Positions 37,736 to 46,647 of a DNA stretch of 64,000 nt are shown here, piece by piece. Under the pieces are notes generated by a model. It did not search any database. It saw only the letters and a program-made list of their open reading frames with translations, and had not been told where the DNA came from. The first letter of the stretch is position 1. Each line of letters starts with the position of its first letter. The translations under genes and the position numbers were made by a program. The stretch is from Chitinibacter tainanensis DSM 15459. GTDB taxonomy: Bacteria > Pseudomonadota > Gammaproteobacteria > Burkholderiales > Chitinibacteraceae. The DNA lies in assembly GCF_000429785.1 (NCBI RefSeq), contig NZ_AUCN01000019.1, positions 125,670 to 189,669 on the forward strand. The letters run 5' to 3'.

Positions 37736-38788
37736 ATGAGACTGCCCGTGCGCCGCATCTTTCTGTCTTTATTCTGCACTTTGCTCGCGACCTTGAGCCA
37801 CGCCGAAACCCCTGCCGCACGACCCTATACCTTGCACAGCGGCCAACTCGGTCTCGTGATTAACAGTAAAGACCCGCTTTCGGAGCAAATGGGCGATTAT
37901 TACGCCGAGCAGCGCCAGCTCAAACCCGAGCAAATACTGCGCATTGAGCTGCCCACCGATCGCGCCTGGATTACCGAGGGCGAGTTAGAGCAACTACGCG
38001 GCAAAATCGAACAGTACTTTGGTCCTGACATTCAGGCGCTGGCACTCGCCTGGGCCAAACCTTACCGTGTCAATTGCTTAAGCATCACCTATGGCGTAAC
38101 CCTCGGCTATCAGGAAGGGCTTTGCAGCGACATGGGCAAACCCACGCCCGAGTCACCGTATTTCAATCACAGCAGCACCCAGCCCTTTACCGATCTGCAC
38201 TTGCGCCCCAGCATGCTGCTGGCCGCCAAAGACTGGCCCAGTGGCAAACAACTGATCGATACCGGCCTCGCCGCCTGGGGCAATCAACCCAAAGGCAGCG
38301 CCTATTTTGTGGCCACCAGCGACAAAGCCCGCAATTCGCGCGCCGGCCTCTTTCCACCTAGCCAAGCCATCAAAGGCCTGCCACTCAAAATTGAACAGCT
38401 GCAAGCCGACAGCCTGAAGGGCAAGCGCGACATCGTGATTTACCAAACCGGCCTCGCCAAAGTGAACGACCTCGAGACGCTGAAATTTCAGCCGGGCGCT
38501 CTGGCCGATCACCTAACCTCGTTTGGTGGCCAGCTCACCGACAGCAGCCAGATGAGCAGCCTGCGCTGGCTGGAAGCGGGCGCCACCGCCAGCTACGGCA
38601 CGGTGAGCGAGCCCTACAATTACCCGCAAAAGTTTCCCCACCCGCAAGTGCTGCTGTTTCACTACATTAACGGCGCCACGGCGGTAGAGGCCTACTGGAA
38701 AAGCGTGGCCTGGCCGGCTCAGGGGGTGTTTATTGGCGACCCGCTCGCCGCCCCTTATCGCTCGCTCAGCCCACGCAAAAGCAATTAG
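37736..38788 (+). CDS. TIGR03790-like secreted protein
   Basis: A 350-residue protein with a Sec signal peptide (1-23, SHA before the cut). The mature start GLVINSKDPLSEQMGDYYAE resembles TIGR03790 family proteins, which I recall as being found in bacteria with PEP-CTERM sorting. Other conserved-looking blocks are ITYGVTLGYQEG and a C-terminal GDPLAAPYR. No catalytic motif is recognised and no PEP-CTERM tail is present. Its TAG stop shares its last base with the GGGTAT end of a 49-bp repeat. Confidence 0.65.
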   Translation: MRLPVRRIFLSLFCTLLATLSHAETPAARPYTLHSGQLGLVINSKDPLSEQMGDYYAEQRQLKPEQILRIELPTDRAWITEGELEQLRGKIEQYFGPDIQALALAWAKPYRVNCLSITYGVTLGYQEGLCSDMGKPTPESPYFNHSSTQPFTDLHLRPSMLLAAKDWPSGKQLIDTGLAAWGNQPKGSAYFVATSDKARNSRAGLFPPSQAIKGLPLKIEQLQADSLKGKRDIVIYQTGLAKVNDLETLKFQPGALADHLTSFGGQLTDSSQMSSLRWLEAGATASYGTVSEPYNYPQKFPHPQVLLFHYINGATAVEAYWKSVAWPAQGVFIGDPLAAPYRSLSPRKSN

Positions 38789-38835
38789 GGTATCCCCCTG
38801 CAAGCCAGCACCGCAGGCCATGCGAGACAATACCC
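38788..38835. repeat. GGGTAT/ATACCC repeat (48 bp) at a stop codon
   Basis: GGGTAT begins on the last base of the TAG stop. Inner arms CCTGC/GCAGG. ATACCC ends at 38835. This copy is one base shorter than the others. A further hairpin, GACAATAC/GTATTGTC, overlaps its right end (38827-38850). Confidence 0.75.
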
Positions 38836-38937
38836 CCAGCTAGTATTGTCCTGCAGTGGCAACATGCAGCCCAGCCGCGGCTTGCCGCCCTAGCGCACCA
38901 CAGGTATAACGGCGCTTTACCGTTTGCCGACAGCATC

Positions 38938-40368
38938 ATGGCCCTGACTTTTCTCTGGCACGATTACGAAACCTTTGGCGTTAATCCAAAAACCGATCGC
39001 CCCGCCCAATTTGCCGCCATACGCACCGATGCCGAGCTCAATGAAATCGGCGAGGCCATGAATCTGTTTTGTCAGCCGGCCAATGATTACCTGCCCAACC
39101 CCGAAGCCTGCTTACTCACCGGCATTACGCCGCAGCAATGCTGCGAGCAAGGCATCCCTGAATACCAATTCGCCGCCGCCATCGAGCGCGCTCTGGCCAG
39201 CCCGGAAACCATCGGCGTTGGCTACAACACCATTCGCTTTGATGATGAAGTCACGCGCTTTTTATTCTGGCGCAATCTGATCGACCCCTATGCGCGCGAA
39301 TGGCAAAACGGCTGCGGCCGCTGGGATTTACTGGATGTTGTGCGCACGGTCTATGCCCTGCGCCCAGATGGGATCGAATGGCCGCGCCACGACGATGGTC
39401 GCGTCAGCTTCAAGCTGGAGCACCTCACCGCCGCCAATGGGCTGCAACACGAAGCCGCTCACGACGCACTCTCGGACGTTCGCGCCACCATCGCGCTAGC
39501 CCGACTCATCCGCCAGCAACAGCCCAAGCTATTTGATTTTTGCCTCGCCCTGCGCAGCAAACAGCGAGTGTTTGACGAAATCAACCTCGCCCAGCCACGA
39601 CCATTACTACATACCTCCGGCATGTACGGCGTAGAGCGCGGCAATCTGGCCATTGTGTGGCCACTGGCCACCCATCCCACCAATAAAAACGAAATCATCG
39701 TCTGGGATTTGGCGCACGATCCGCGTGAGCTATTTACCCTCGACGCAGCCGAAATCCGCCGGCGAATGTTTAGCCGGCAGGACGAACTCGGCGACACGCC
39801 GCGCCTGCCGATCAAAACTATTCACGCCAACAAATCACCCATCGTCGTCGGCAATTTAAAAGTGCTGCGCGAGAGTGAAATCAGCCGCTGGCAGCTCGAT
39901 CTGGCGCAAATTCAGCAGCACGCCCAAGCCTTTACTCAGGCCGGCGCCCTGCCGTGGAGCGAAGTTTTTGCCCGCGAAGCAGGTGAGAAACAAGATGTGG
40001 ACGCCAATCTGTACGGTGGTTTTGTTTCCAATACCGACCGCCGCACCCTCAGCCGCCTGCGCACACTAAAAGGCGAGCAGTTGGCCAGCGAAATCGTGCA
40101 TTTTGAAGATCGCCAGCTGGAAGAGCTGCTATTTCGCTACCGCGCCCGCAATTTCCCCGCCAGCCTCAATCCAGAAGAGCTGCAACGCTGGGAGCAATGG
40201 CGCAGTGCCCGCCTGTTCGACGGCGCCGCAAACGCGCTAACCCTGGAAGCCTACAGCAGCGAGATCGATCGCCTCGCCGACAGCCTCGACGAAGCCGGCG
40301 ACGAGCGCGCCGAGCAAATTCTGGCCGCACTCTACGACTACGCCGAGCAAATCGCCCCCGATTTCTGA
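38938..40368 (+). CDS. sbcB: Exodeoxyribonuclease I
   Basis: A 476-residue 3' to 5' single-strand DNA exonuclease used in repair and recombination. The DnaQ-type exonuclease core begins FLWHDYETFG (acidic Asp and Glu of Exo I), with a second acidic site in YNTIRFDDE and the Exo III motif HDALSDVRAT. An SH3-like and a C-terminal helical domain complete the family architecture, and the length matches E. coli (475). Monocistronic, with a terminator shared with the convergent small gene. Confidence 0.95.
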   Translation: MALTFLWHDYETFGVNPKTDRPAQFAAIRTDAELNEIGEAMNLFCQPANDYLPNPEACLLTGITPQQCCEQGIPEYQFAAAIERALASPETIGVGYNTIRFDDEVTRFLFWRNLIDPYAREWQNGCGRWDLLDVVRTVYALRPDGIEWPRHDDGRVSFKLEHLTAANGLQHEAAHDALSDVRATIALARLIRQQQPKLFDFCLALRSKQRVFDEINLAQPRPLLHTSGMYGVERGNLAIVWPLATHPTNKNEIIVWDLAHDPRELFTLDAAEIRRRMFSRQDELGDTPRLPIKTIHANKSPIVVGNLKVLRESEISRWQLDLAQIQQHAQAFTQAGALPWSEVFAREAGEKQDVDANLYGGFVSNTDRRTLSRLRTLKGEQLASEIVHFEDRQLEELLFRYRARNFPASLNPEELQRWEQWRSARLFDGAANALTLEAYSSEIDRLADSLDEAGDERAEQILAALYDYAEQIAPDF

Positions 40369-40403
40369 GCAAGGCCGGCGCCGCGTCGCCATTCGCAACA
40401 ATA

Positions 40404-40430
40404 AAAAAGCCGGCTCGCGCCGGCTTTTTG
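40404..40430. terminator. Bidirectional terminator after sbcB
   Basis: AAAAGCCGGC/GCCGGCTTTT stem with a four-base loop and T-runs on both strands. Confidence 0.88.
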
Positions 40431-40443
40431 CTACTCCATCACG

Positions 40444-40626
40444 CTAAGGCAATCGATCCTGCGTGAGCTGCCGCGTGCTGGCATATAAATGCAGCACAAA
40501 CCCATCAGCTGGCGGTTGATAACTACCAACCATCACCCGCCCTTCCTTGTGGTAGCAATACCAGCTCACCCCGAGCCACAGCACCAGCACCACCAGCAAA
40601 CCCAACTCAATCCATTCACTTGGCAT
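40444..40626 (-). CDS. Small single-pass membrane protein
   Basis: A 60-residue protein: MPSEWIELG, one hydrophobic helix (about 8-24, LLVVLVLWLGVSWY) and a short polar tail with HKEGR. The start ATG at 40624-40626 follows a perfect GGAGG seven bases upstream, which is the main reason to accept this gene. An upstream in-frame ATG (40647) contains the Shine-Dalgarno itself. I do not recognise a family. The convergent shared terminator supports transcription. Confidence 0.6.
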   Translation of the reverse strand: MPSEWIELGLLVVLVLWLGVSWYCYHKEGRVMVGSYQPPADGFVLHLYASTRQLTQDRLP

Positions 40627-40798
40627 CACCCATCCTCCGTCCGCCACATTTAGAGTCAGCCTAGCGCAAGAAAAAACAGAAGCAAGAATGAATATTATTA
40701 ATTTTTCGTGAAAAACCGCCAGCTAACCCGCATTTTTGCTCGTGATTGCCAGCCCAGCGCTCAAGCCATAAGATGAATCATCCAATAGGCTTTCATCA

Positions 40799-41182
40799 AT
40801 GCGCCCACCTCTTCCCCGCTGGCAACACTATTTACTTTTACTCACCGGCTGGCTGGCCTTGGTACTGGCCGTGCTCGGCATCTTGCTCCCCGGCCTGCCA
40901 AGCACGCCGTTCATTCTGCTTGCCGCCAGCTGCTTTGTGCGCGCTTCGCCGCGCTGGCACGCTTGGCTGCTGGCGCACCGCTGGTTTGGGCCACCGCTGC
41001 GCGACTGGGAAACCCACCACAGTCTGCCACGGAAAATCAAATATAGTGCTTGGGGATTAATGCTAGTGAGCGCGGGCATCTCGCTCTGGCTACTGCAGGG
41101 GCGAGAATGGCTGCAGGGCATCTTGCTTGTGGGCATGGCCACTGGGGCATGGGTGATTAGCCGCATTCCGGATCGCGATTGA
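40799..41182 (+). CDS. ybaN: YbaN/DUF454 family membrane protein
   Basis: A 127-residue inner-membrane protein with three to four hydrophobic segments (about 10-45 and 75-115). GILLPGLPSTPFILLAASCFVRASPR is the DUF454 signature, beginning near residue 27. Function is unknown across the family. Followed by a terminator facing tRNA-Met. Confidence 0.88.
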   Translation: MRPPLPRWQHYLLLLTGWLALVLAVLGILLPGLPSTPFILLAASCFVRASPRWHAWLLAHRWFGPPLRDWETHHSLPRKIKYSAWGLMLVSAGISLWLLQGREWLQGILLVGMATGAWVISRIPDRD

Positions 41183-41212
41183 TTGCAATCCATGACGGGC
41201 AAGCTGAAATGC

Positions 41213-41247
41213 AAAAAGCCCGCTAATTTGCATTAGCGGGCTTTTCT
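41213..41247. terminator. Bidirectional terminator between ybaN and tRNA-Met
   Basis: AAAAGCCCGCTAAT/ATTAGCGGGCTTTT, a long perfect stem with a short loop. It terminates ybaN (+) and tRNA-Met (-). Confidence 0.9.
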
Positions 41248-41251
41248 TAAC

Positions 41252-41328
41252 TGGTGGCTATGACGGGAATCGAACCTGTGACCCCAGCATTATGAGTGCT
41301 GTGCTCTAACCGACTGAGCTACATAGCC
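41252..41328 (-). tRNA. metT: tRNA-Met(CAU), elongator
   Basis: A 77-base tRNA with encoded CCA. Acceptor GGCTATG/CATAGCC, anticodon CAT within CACTCATAATG, T-loop GGTTCGATTCC. The paired 5' base (G1-C72) marks it as elongator, not initiator. Confidence 0.97.
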
Positions 41329-41340
41329 AAGAGAAGCAGC

Positions 41341-41369
41341 ATGATAGATGCGCCCTAGAAAGCTGTCAA
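41341..41369 (-). promoter_or_regulatory. tRNA-Met promoter
   Basis: On the minus strand TTGACA (41369-41364), 17 bases, TATCAT (41346-41341), 13 bases before the tRNA. A near-consensus promoter. Confidence 0.9.
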
Positions 41370-41442
41370 CCCCCTTTTGAATTTTTCTTTCAATTTGGGG
41401 CGCAGCTTGTTACCATACACCCATCTCACCGGAGCTTAGCCC

Positions 41443-41778
41443 ATGCGCAAGTTGCTGTTTTTGTTGCTACTTACTGTTTCAATGAGCAGTTTCGCCGCCC
41501 GCGTCTTGCCCAATGGCAAATTGGCCCAATTGCAGGGTTTTCTGCCGCCGCAGGTCAAATTGGACGACAAAGTGTATGTCACCGCACCCGGGCTGCAGAT
41601 CCGCAGCGTGAATAACACGCTGATTATGCCCAACCAGCTGCCGCAATCGGCCACCGTGTGGTACCAAACCGAGCCCAACACCGGCTTTGTCTGGCGCATT
41701 TGGCTGGTGAGTGAAGATGAAGCCAAGCTGCTGAAGGTTCGCGCCGAGCAGCAAAAGGCCATCGCCAACGAACAATAA
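41443..41778 (+). CDS. Small secreted protein, unrecognised
   Basis: A 111-residue protein with a Sec signal peptide (1-18, SFA before the cut) and a mature part containing VLPNGKLAQLQGFLPPQVKLDDKV and a basic, Glu-rich C-terminal helix. The pattern suggests a small beta-rich periplasmic protein. I recognise no family. Its stop TAA is followed immediately by a 49-bp repeat. Confidence 0.75.
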   Translation: MRKLLFLLLLTVSMSSFAARVLPNGKLAQLQGFLPPQVKLDDKVYVTAPGLQIRSVNNTLIMPNQLPQSATVWYQTEPNTGFVWRIWLVSEDEAKLLKVRAEQQKAIANEQ

Positions 41779-41827
41779 GGGTATAGCTCGCCAGCCTAGG
41801 TATTAATTACCGGCTAGCGCCATACCC
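41779..41827. repeat. 49-bp GGGTAT/ATACCC repeat immediately after a stop codon
   Basis: GGGTAT begins on the base after TAA. Inner arms GCCAGCC/GGCTAGC (one mismatch). Perfect ATACCC end at 41822-41827. Confidence 0.85.
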
Positions 41828-41890
41828 CCACAGCGCCCGCTGGGCGCTGTTGATTTTTTGAATGTGTCGCCCAACGAAGAAGTCTACGCA

Positions 41891-43234
41891 ATGAGCAAAA
41901 AAGTATTTATCAAAACCTTTGGCTGCCAGATGAACGAGTATGACTCGGACAAAATGGTGGATGTGCTGCACGCCGCCGAAGGCCTAACGCGCACAGATAA
42001 CGCCGAAGAAGCCGATGTGATTTTGTTTAACACCTGTAGCGTGCGGGAAAAAGCCCAAGAGAAAGTCTTTTCGGATCTGGGCCGGATTAAAGAGCTGAAA
42101 AAGCTGAACCCGAATCTGGTGATCGGCGTGGGCGGCTGTGTGGCCAGCCAAGAGGGCGACACCATCGTGAAGCGCGCGCCGTATGTGGATGTGGTATTTG
42201 GCCCGCAAACCCTGCACCGTCTGCCTGAGCTGATTGCGGAAAAACGCAAAACCGGCGAATCACAAGTGGACATCAGCTTCCCGGAAATCGAAAAATTCGA
42301 CAATCTGCCGCCCGCGCGCGTCGAAGGCGGATCGGCGTTTGTGTCGATTATGGAAGGCTGCTCGAAATACTGTTCATTCTGCGTGGTGCCTTATACCCGC
42401 GGCGACGAAGTATCGCGCCCGTTTGAAGATATCCTGGTGGAAGTAGCCAATCTGGCGCAGCAAGGCGTGAAAGAAATCCACCTGCTGGGCCAGAATGTGA
42501 ACGCCTACCGCGGCAAAATTCTGGAAGGTGAAGACGGCGAAACCGCCGATCTGGCCATGCTGCTGGAATACATTCATGAAATCCCGGGCGTAGAGCGCCT
42601 GCGTTTCACCACCAGCCACCCGAAAGAAATGACCCAGCGCATCATCGATTGCTATAAAAAGCTGCCGAAACTGGTGTCGCATCTGCACTTGCCCGTGCAG
42701 GCCGGCTCCGATCGCGTGCTGGTGAACATGAAACGCGGCTACACCACGCTGGAATACAAATCACTGGTGCGCAAACTGCGCGAGGCACGGCCTGATCTGT
42801 GCTTATCCAGCGACTTTATCGTTGGTTTCCCGGGCGAGAGCGAAGAAGACTTCGAGCGCACCATGAAACTGATCGAAGACGTGAAATTTGACGCGAGCTT
42901 TAGCTTTATCTACAGCCGCCGCCCGGGCACACCGGCCGCCGATCTGCCGGATGATGTGCCGGAAGAAGTGAAAGTCGCGCGTCTGAAACGCCTGCAAGCC
43001 CGCATCGAAGAATTCGCCAGCGAAATCAATCAGAATATGCTGGGCACAGTTCAGCGTGTGATCGTGGAAAAAGTCTCGAAAAAAGACAGCAACGAGCTCT
43101 CGGCGCGCACTGAAAACAACCGCATCGTCAACTTCCCGGGCAACCCGCGCCTGATTAATCAGGTGGTGGATGTACGCATCACCAAGGTGTATCCGCACAC
43201 CTTGGGCGGCGAATTGGTGATTATTGAAGAATAA
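41891..43234 (+). CDS. miaB: tRNA-2-methylthio-N6-dimethylallyladenosine synthase
   Basis: A 447-residue radical-SAM enzyme that methylthiolates i6A37 in tRNAs reading UNN codons. The N-terminal MTTase cluster Cys lie in [21 protein letters not shown] and VGGCVASQ. The radical-SAM triad is [16 protein letters not shown]-binding domain closes the protein. I start at [11 protein letters not shown] (41891). First gene of the conserved miaB-phoH-ybeY-corC-lnt neighbourhood, here interrupted by a hydrolase gene. Confidence 0.97.
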   Translation: MSKKVFIKTFGCQMNEYDSDKMVDVLHAAEGLTRTDNAEEADVILFNTCSVREKAQEKVFSDLGRIKELKKLNPNLVIGVGGCVASQEGDTIVKRAPYVDVVFGPQTLHRLPELIAEKRKTGESQVDISFPEIEKFDNLPPARVEGGSAFVSIMEGCSKYCSFCVVPYTRGDEVSRPFEDILVEVANLAQQGVKEIHLLGQNVNAYRGKILEGEDGETADLAMLLEYIHEIPGVERLRFTTSHPKEMTQRIIDCYKKLPKLVSHLHLPVQAGSDRVLVNMKRGYTTLEYKSLVRKLREARPDLCLSSDFIVGFPGESEEDFERTMKLIEDVKFDASFSFIYSRRPGTPAADLPDDVPEEVKVARLKRLQARIEEFASEINQNMLGTVQRVIVEKVSKKDSNELSARTENNRIVNFPGNPRLINQVVDVRITKVYPHTLGGELVIIEE

Positions 43235-43250
43235 GTCGTAGTTGAGCTGT

Positions 43251-43286
43251 TTACCTGCCATTCTCAGAATATGAAGATGGCAGGTA
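43251..43286 (+). other. Hairpin downstream of miaB
   Basis: ACCTGCCAT (43251-43259) pairs with ATGGCAGGT (43278-43286) over a loop of about 18 bases, without a T-run. Possibly a processing or stability hairpin between miaB and the hydrolase gene. Confidence 0.5.
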
Positions 43287-43373
43287 TGTTGATCAAGACA
43301 TTTATACACAAGGCCTTCAAAGCAATCCCCATCAAAAACTCCATCGAAAAACTAAGCTCAAACAAAGCCCACC

Positions 43374-44672
43374 ATGTCGACTTCTTTTCGTGGCTTGCTC
43401 TCCGCCTGCACGATCTTGGCTGCAGCTTGCCTGCTAGTGCTGTCGCGCCATTGGGATCTTGCTGGACTCGTTGCGCTGCGCGCCATCGCCCTACCAGTGA
43501 GTTTAGCGACGGGTGGCGTCTTGCTGCTGCTCGCATGGCGGCTCAAACCATTCGGCTGGCCACTGGTGATGGTACTCAGCGGTACGTCAATGGTGTTTAG
43601 CGGCCACTGGCAACTAGAGGCACACAGGCAACAACAACGCGCTTTCGAGCTCCCACCCGCCATCGCACACGAAATCGGCCAACACCTGATTGTTGGCTTT
43701 ACCCAAGAGAGTGAAATCACTGAACTCATCAGCCGTGGCCTCATTGGTGGCGTGTTTATTACTCGTCGCAATATTGAAGGAAAACAGGCCAATGATATTC
43801 GGCAATTGATTGCCAACTGGCAAAGCTTGCGCCAACGCAGTGGCTTGGCTCCGCTCATCATTGCCACCGATCAGGAAGGTGGCTTGGTATCGCGGATGTC
43901 GCCTCCATTACCGTTGCAAAAGCCACTGGGTCAGTTATTGCGCGACAGCAATCATCCAGCACAAACCGCCCAAGAATACGGCCGCGAGCAAGGGCAAGGG
44001 TTGGCACAACTGGGCATTACGCTCAACTTCGCCCCCGTCGTCGACCTTGATCACGGCATTCATAATCCTGACGATAAATATTCCAAAATCAGCCGCCGAG
44101 CACTGGGACGCGATCCGGTACAAGTTGCGAATGCGGCACGCGCCTACTGCGCAGGCTTAGCCGAACATCAAGTGCAATGTACGCTCAAACATTTTCCCGG
44201 CTTAGGGCGCGTCTTTGAAGATACCCACGCAGATAGTGCAAGCATTCATACCCCGCCCGCAGAATTAAGCGCCAGCGATTTGCAACCTTTTCGCACCTTG
44301 CATAACCACCATTCGTTCATCATGCTTTCGCACGCCAAATTAGCGTCACTGGATGCATCGCGCCCAGCCTCATCATCGCCCAAAGTCATCGAACAGCTAA
44401 TCCGGCAAGACTGGCAATACCAAGGCTTACTCATCACCGATGATTTGGGCATGGCAGGCGCACGTGAACAAGATGGTGGCAGCGAAGCTGGCGCCATCCT
44501 CGCACTCAATGCTGGCGTTGATTACCTACTCATCGCGTGGGATCCGATCTTGGTTTATCCCATTTTGAATGCCTTGGTTGAGGCCAAAATCGGCGGCGTA
44601 TTAAATTCATCGCAACTTGACCGTAGCCGACAAAGAATGACAAGGCAGTCAATCATTCGATCCGCGCCCTAA
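43374..44672 (+). CDS. Membrane-anchored NagZ-like beta-N-acetylhexosaminidase (GH3)
   Basis: A 432-residue glycoside hydrolase family 3 protein with three N-terminal membrane helices (about 8-24, 32-55, 62-78), unlike the cytosolic NagZ. The catalytic domain keeps TDQEGG near 165, KHFPGLGRVFEDTH with the Asp-His dyad of the NagZ loop, and ITDDLGM with the nucleophile Asp. It probably cleaves N-acetylglucosamine from cell-wall fragments, and the membrane anchor would place it at the inner-membrane surface. In NagZ the DQEGGRV motif has Arg; here it is DQEGGLV. It interrupts the usual miaB-phoH order. Confidence 0.85.
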   Translation: MSTSFRGLLSACTILAAACLLVLSRHWDLAGLVALRAIALPVSLATGGVLLLLAWRLKPFGWPLVMVLSGTSMVFSGHWQLEAHRQQQRAFELPPAIAHEIGQHLIVGFTQESEITELISRGLIGGVFITRRNIEGKQANDIRQLIANWQSLRQRSGLAPLIIATDQEGGLVSRMSPPLPLQKPLGQLLRDSNHPAQTAQEYGREQGQGLAQLGITLNFAPVVDLDHGIHNPDDKYSKISRRALGRDPVQVANAARAYCAGLAEHQVQCTLKHFPGLGRVFEDTHADSASIHTPPAELSASDLQPFRTLHNHHSFIMLSHAKLASLDASRPASSSPKVIEQLIRQDWQYQGLLITDDLGMAGAREQDGGSEAGAILALNAGVDYLLIAWDPILVYPILNALVEAKIGGVLNSSQLDRSRQRMTRQSIIRSAP

Positions 44673-44705
44673 ACCCATCTTAGCGATGATTTTCTGCGAT
44701 AATCC

Positions 44706-45755
44706 ATGCATTCTGTTAAAAGAACCCATCACCCAGTGCACACCGACACCCTTGCTTTCACCCCAATCGATAACGCCCGCTTGGCCAATTTATGTGGTCC
44801 GCTCGACGAAAATCTGAAACAAATTGAAAACGCGCTCGATGTGACGATTTCGCGCCGTAACGAGCATTTCAAAGTCGCTGGCCGCACCAAGGTCGTCAAT
44901 CAGGCACTTGATGCGCTGGAATATTTTTACAACGAAGCGGCGCGTAAAGAGCTGGGAGTCGACGACATTCAGCTGGGGCTGATCGAAATTATCCGTGGCC
45001 CGGAAGACGCCCAAACCGAAACTGATGTGCCCGTGTTGCGCACGCGCCGCGCCGATCTGCGTGGCCGTACGCCGGGGCAAAATGTCTACCTGAAAACCAT
45101 TCAGGATAACGACATCACCTTCGGCATTGGCCCCGCCGGTACCGGCAAGACGTATCTGGCGGTGGCCAGCGCCGTTGATGCGCTGGAGCGCGATACCGTC
45201 AAGCGTTTGATCTTGGTACGCCCCGCAGTGGAAGCTGGCGAGAAGCTCGGCTTTTTGCCGGGCGATCTGACGCAAAAGGTCGATCCTTACCTGCGCCCGC
45301 TGTATGACGCGCTGTACGATTTGCTGGGCTTTGACCATGTCACGCGGCTATTCGAGAAAAACATCATCGAAATTGCGCCGCTGGCCTTTATGCGTGGCCG
45401 CACGCTCAATCACAGCTTTATCATCCTGGACGAGGCGCAAAACAGTACGCCCGAACAGATGAAAATGTTCTTAACGCGGATTGGGTTTGGCAGCAAAGCC
45501 GTCATTACCGGCGACCCAACCCAGATCGACCTGCCCAAGCACGTCAAATCGGGGCTGATCGATGCGCAGGAAGTGCTGCAAGGCGTGCGGGGGATTGGTA
45601 TTCATCACTTCACCAGCGAAGACGTAGTACGCCACCCGCTGGTGCAGAAAATCGTCAATGCCTACGATAAAGCCCAGCAAGCGCGCGATGCCGCCGCGGC
45701 CGAGCGCAAAGCCCAGCAACAGGCCGAGCGCGCCGCGCAGGAATCCCGCGCATGA
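44706..45755 (+). CDS. phoH: PhoH-like ATPase
   Basis: A 349-residue cytosolic ATPase of the PhoH (YbeZ) family, which in E. coli works with YbeY in rRNA maturation. An N-terminal KH-like domain (about 20-100) is followed by Walker A GPAGTGKTYLA and Walker B IILDEAQN. A Gln/Ala/Glu-rich tail ends the protein. Starts at 44706 shortly after the hydrolase gene; its stop overlaps the start of the next gene by four bases. Confidence 0.94.
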   Translation: MHSVKRTHHPVHTDTLAFTPIDNARLANLCGPLDENLKQIENALDVTISRRNEHFKVAGRTKVVNQALDALEYFYNEAARKELGVDDIQLGLIEIIRGPEDAQTETDVPVLRTRRADLRGRTPGQNVYLKTIQDNDITFGIGPAGTGKTYLAVASAVDALERDTVKRLILVRPAVEAGEKLGFLPGDLTQKVDPYLRPLYDALYDLLGFDHVTRLFEKNIIEIAPLAFMRGRTLNHSFIILDEAQNSTPEQMKMFLTRIGFGSKAVITGDPTQIDLPKHVKSGLIDAQEVLQGVRGIGIHHFTSEDVVRHPLVQKIVNAYDKAQQARDAAAAERKAQQQAERAAQESRA

Positions 45756-46111
45756 TGCGCCGCGGAGTCTGTACGCTCGCCTTGCTGGCCAGCTTACCGG
45801 CGCAGGCCATTACCCCAGCCGCCGAGCAGGAAGTGCAAGCACTGCTGCGCTGGGTGGGGCAAACCGGCTGCACCTTTATCCGCAGCGGCAGCAGCTACGA
45901 CGCCAAAGCGGCGCAAGAGCACCTGACGATGAAATTCGGCAAGGCGCGCGACAAGATCAAAACCACGGAAGACTTTATCAACGAAGTCGCCAGCAAAAGT
46001 TACCTCACCGGCCAGCCCTACACCGTGCGCTGCGCCAACCAAGCGGAACAGCCGGCCAAAAACTGGCTGTATGCCGAACTAAAACGCCAACGAAGCAAAT
46101 CATCACCATGA
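45752..46111 (+). CDS. DUF5329 family secreted protein
   Basis: A 119-residue protein with a Sec signal peptide (1-19, AQA before the cut) and a mature domain with CTFIRSGSSYDA and YTVRCANQ, two Cys probably forming a disulfide. This fits DUF5329 as I recall it. Periplasmic, function unknown. It is inserted between phoH and ybeY, overlapping phoH by four bases and ybeY by four, so it is translated in the middle of a cytosolic RNA-maturation operon. Confidence 0.75.
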   Translation: MMRRGVCTLALLASLPAQAITPAAEQEVQALLRWVGQTGCTFIRSGSSYDAKAAQEHLTMKFGKARDKIKTTEDFINEVASKSYLTGQPYTVRCANQAEQPAKNWLYAELKRQRSKSSP

Positions 46112-46611
46112 GCAAAACCCAACTGCGCCCGAATGTGGAAATCGACATTCAAAACGAAAGCCAGCGCTCGCCCATTCCGCGCAAAAGCCTGCTGCGCCGC
46201 TGGGTGAATGCGGCACTGGCCCCAGAAATCGATCATGCGCAAATCACCTTGCGCTTTGTTGATGCCGAAGAAGGCCAAAGCCTGAATCGCGATTACCGCG
46301 GCAAAGACTACGCCACCAATGTCCTGACCTTCACCTACAGCGAAGACATGCCGCATATCCCCGATATGCCGCTGACTGGCGATCTGGTGCTGGTGGGCAG
46401 CGTAGTGGAGCGCGAAGCCATCGAGCAGGGCAAACCGCTATTGGCGCACTACTGCCATCTGATCGTGCACGGCACCTTGCACCTGCAGGGCTACGATCAT
46501 CTGGAAGATGCCGAGGCCGAGACAATGGAAGCGCTGGAAACAGAAATTGTCACGTCTTTGGGTTATGATGACCCGTACCGGAGCGAAAAAGGCCGATTTT
46601 ATCGCCTTTGA
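46108..46611 (+). CDS. ybeY: Endoribonuclease YbeY
   Basis: A 167-residue metal-dependent RNase needed for 16S rRNA 3' end maturation and ribosome quality control. The zinc-binding motif HGTLHLQGYDH has all three His. RGKDYATNVLTF is also typical. Start ATG at 46108, overlapping the DUF5329 gene. A longer frame to 45658 lies within phoH and is a shadow. Confidence 0.96.
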   Translation: MSKTQLRPNVEIDIQNESQRSPIPRKSLLRRWVNAALAPEIDHAQITLRFVDAEEGQSLNRDYRGKDYATNVLTFTYSEDMPHIPDMPLTGDLVLVGSVVEREAIEQGKPLLAHYCHLIVHGTLHLQGYDHLEDAEAETMEALETEIVTSLGYDDPYRSEKGRFYRL

Positions 46612-46647
46612 TCTGGGCTTTTTTTACTGCAAGGAGCTGTATCCACC

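Noticed and set aside
44221-44253. Two ATACCC hexamers in the hydrolase gene
   Set aside because: Neither has a GTAT partner 43 bases upstream.
45658-46107. Upstream extension of the ybeY frame through phoH
   Set aside because: Overlaps phoH and the DUF5329 gene completely. YbeY begins at 46108 by family length.
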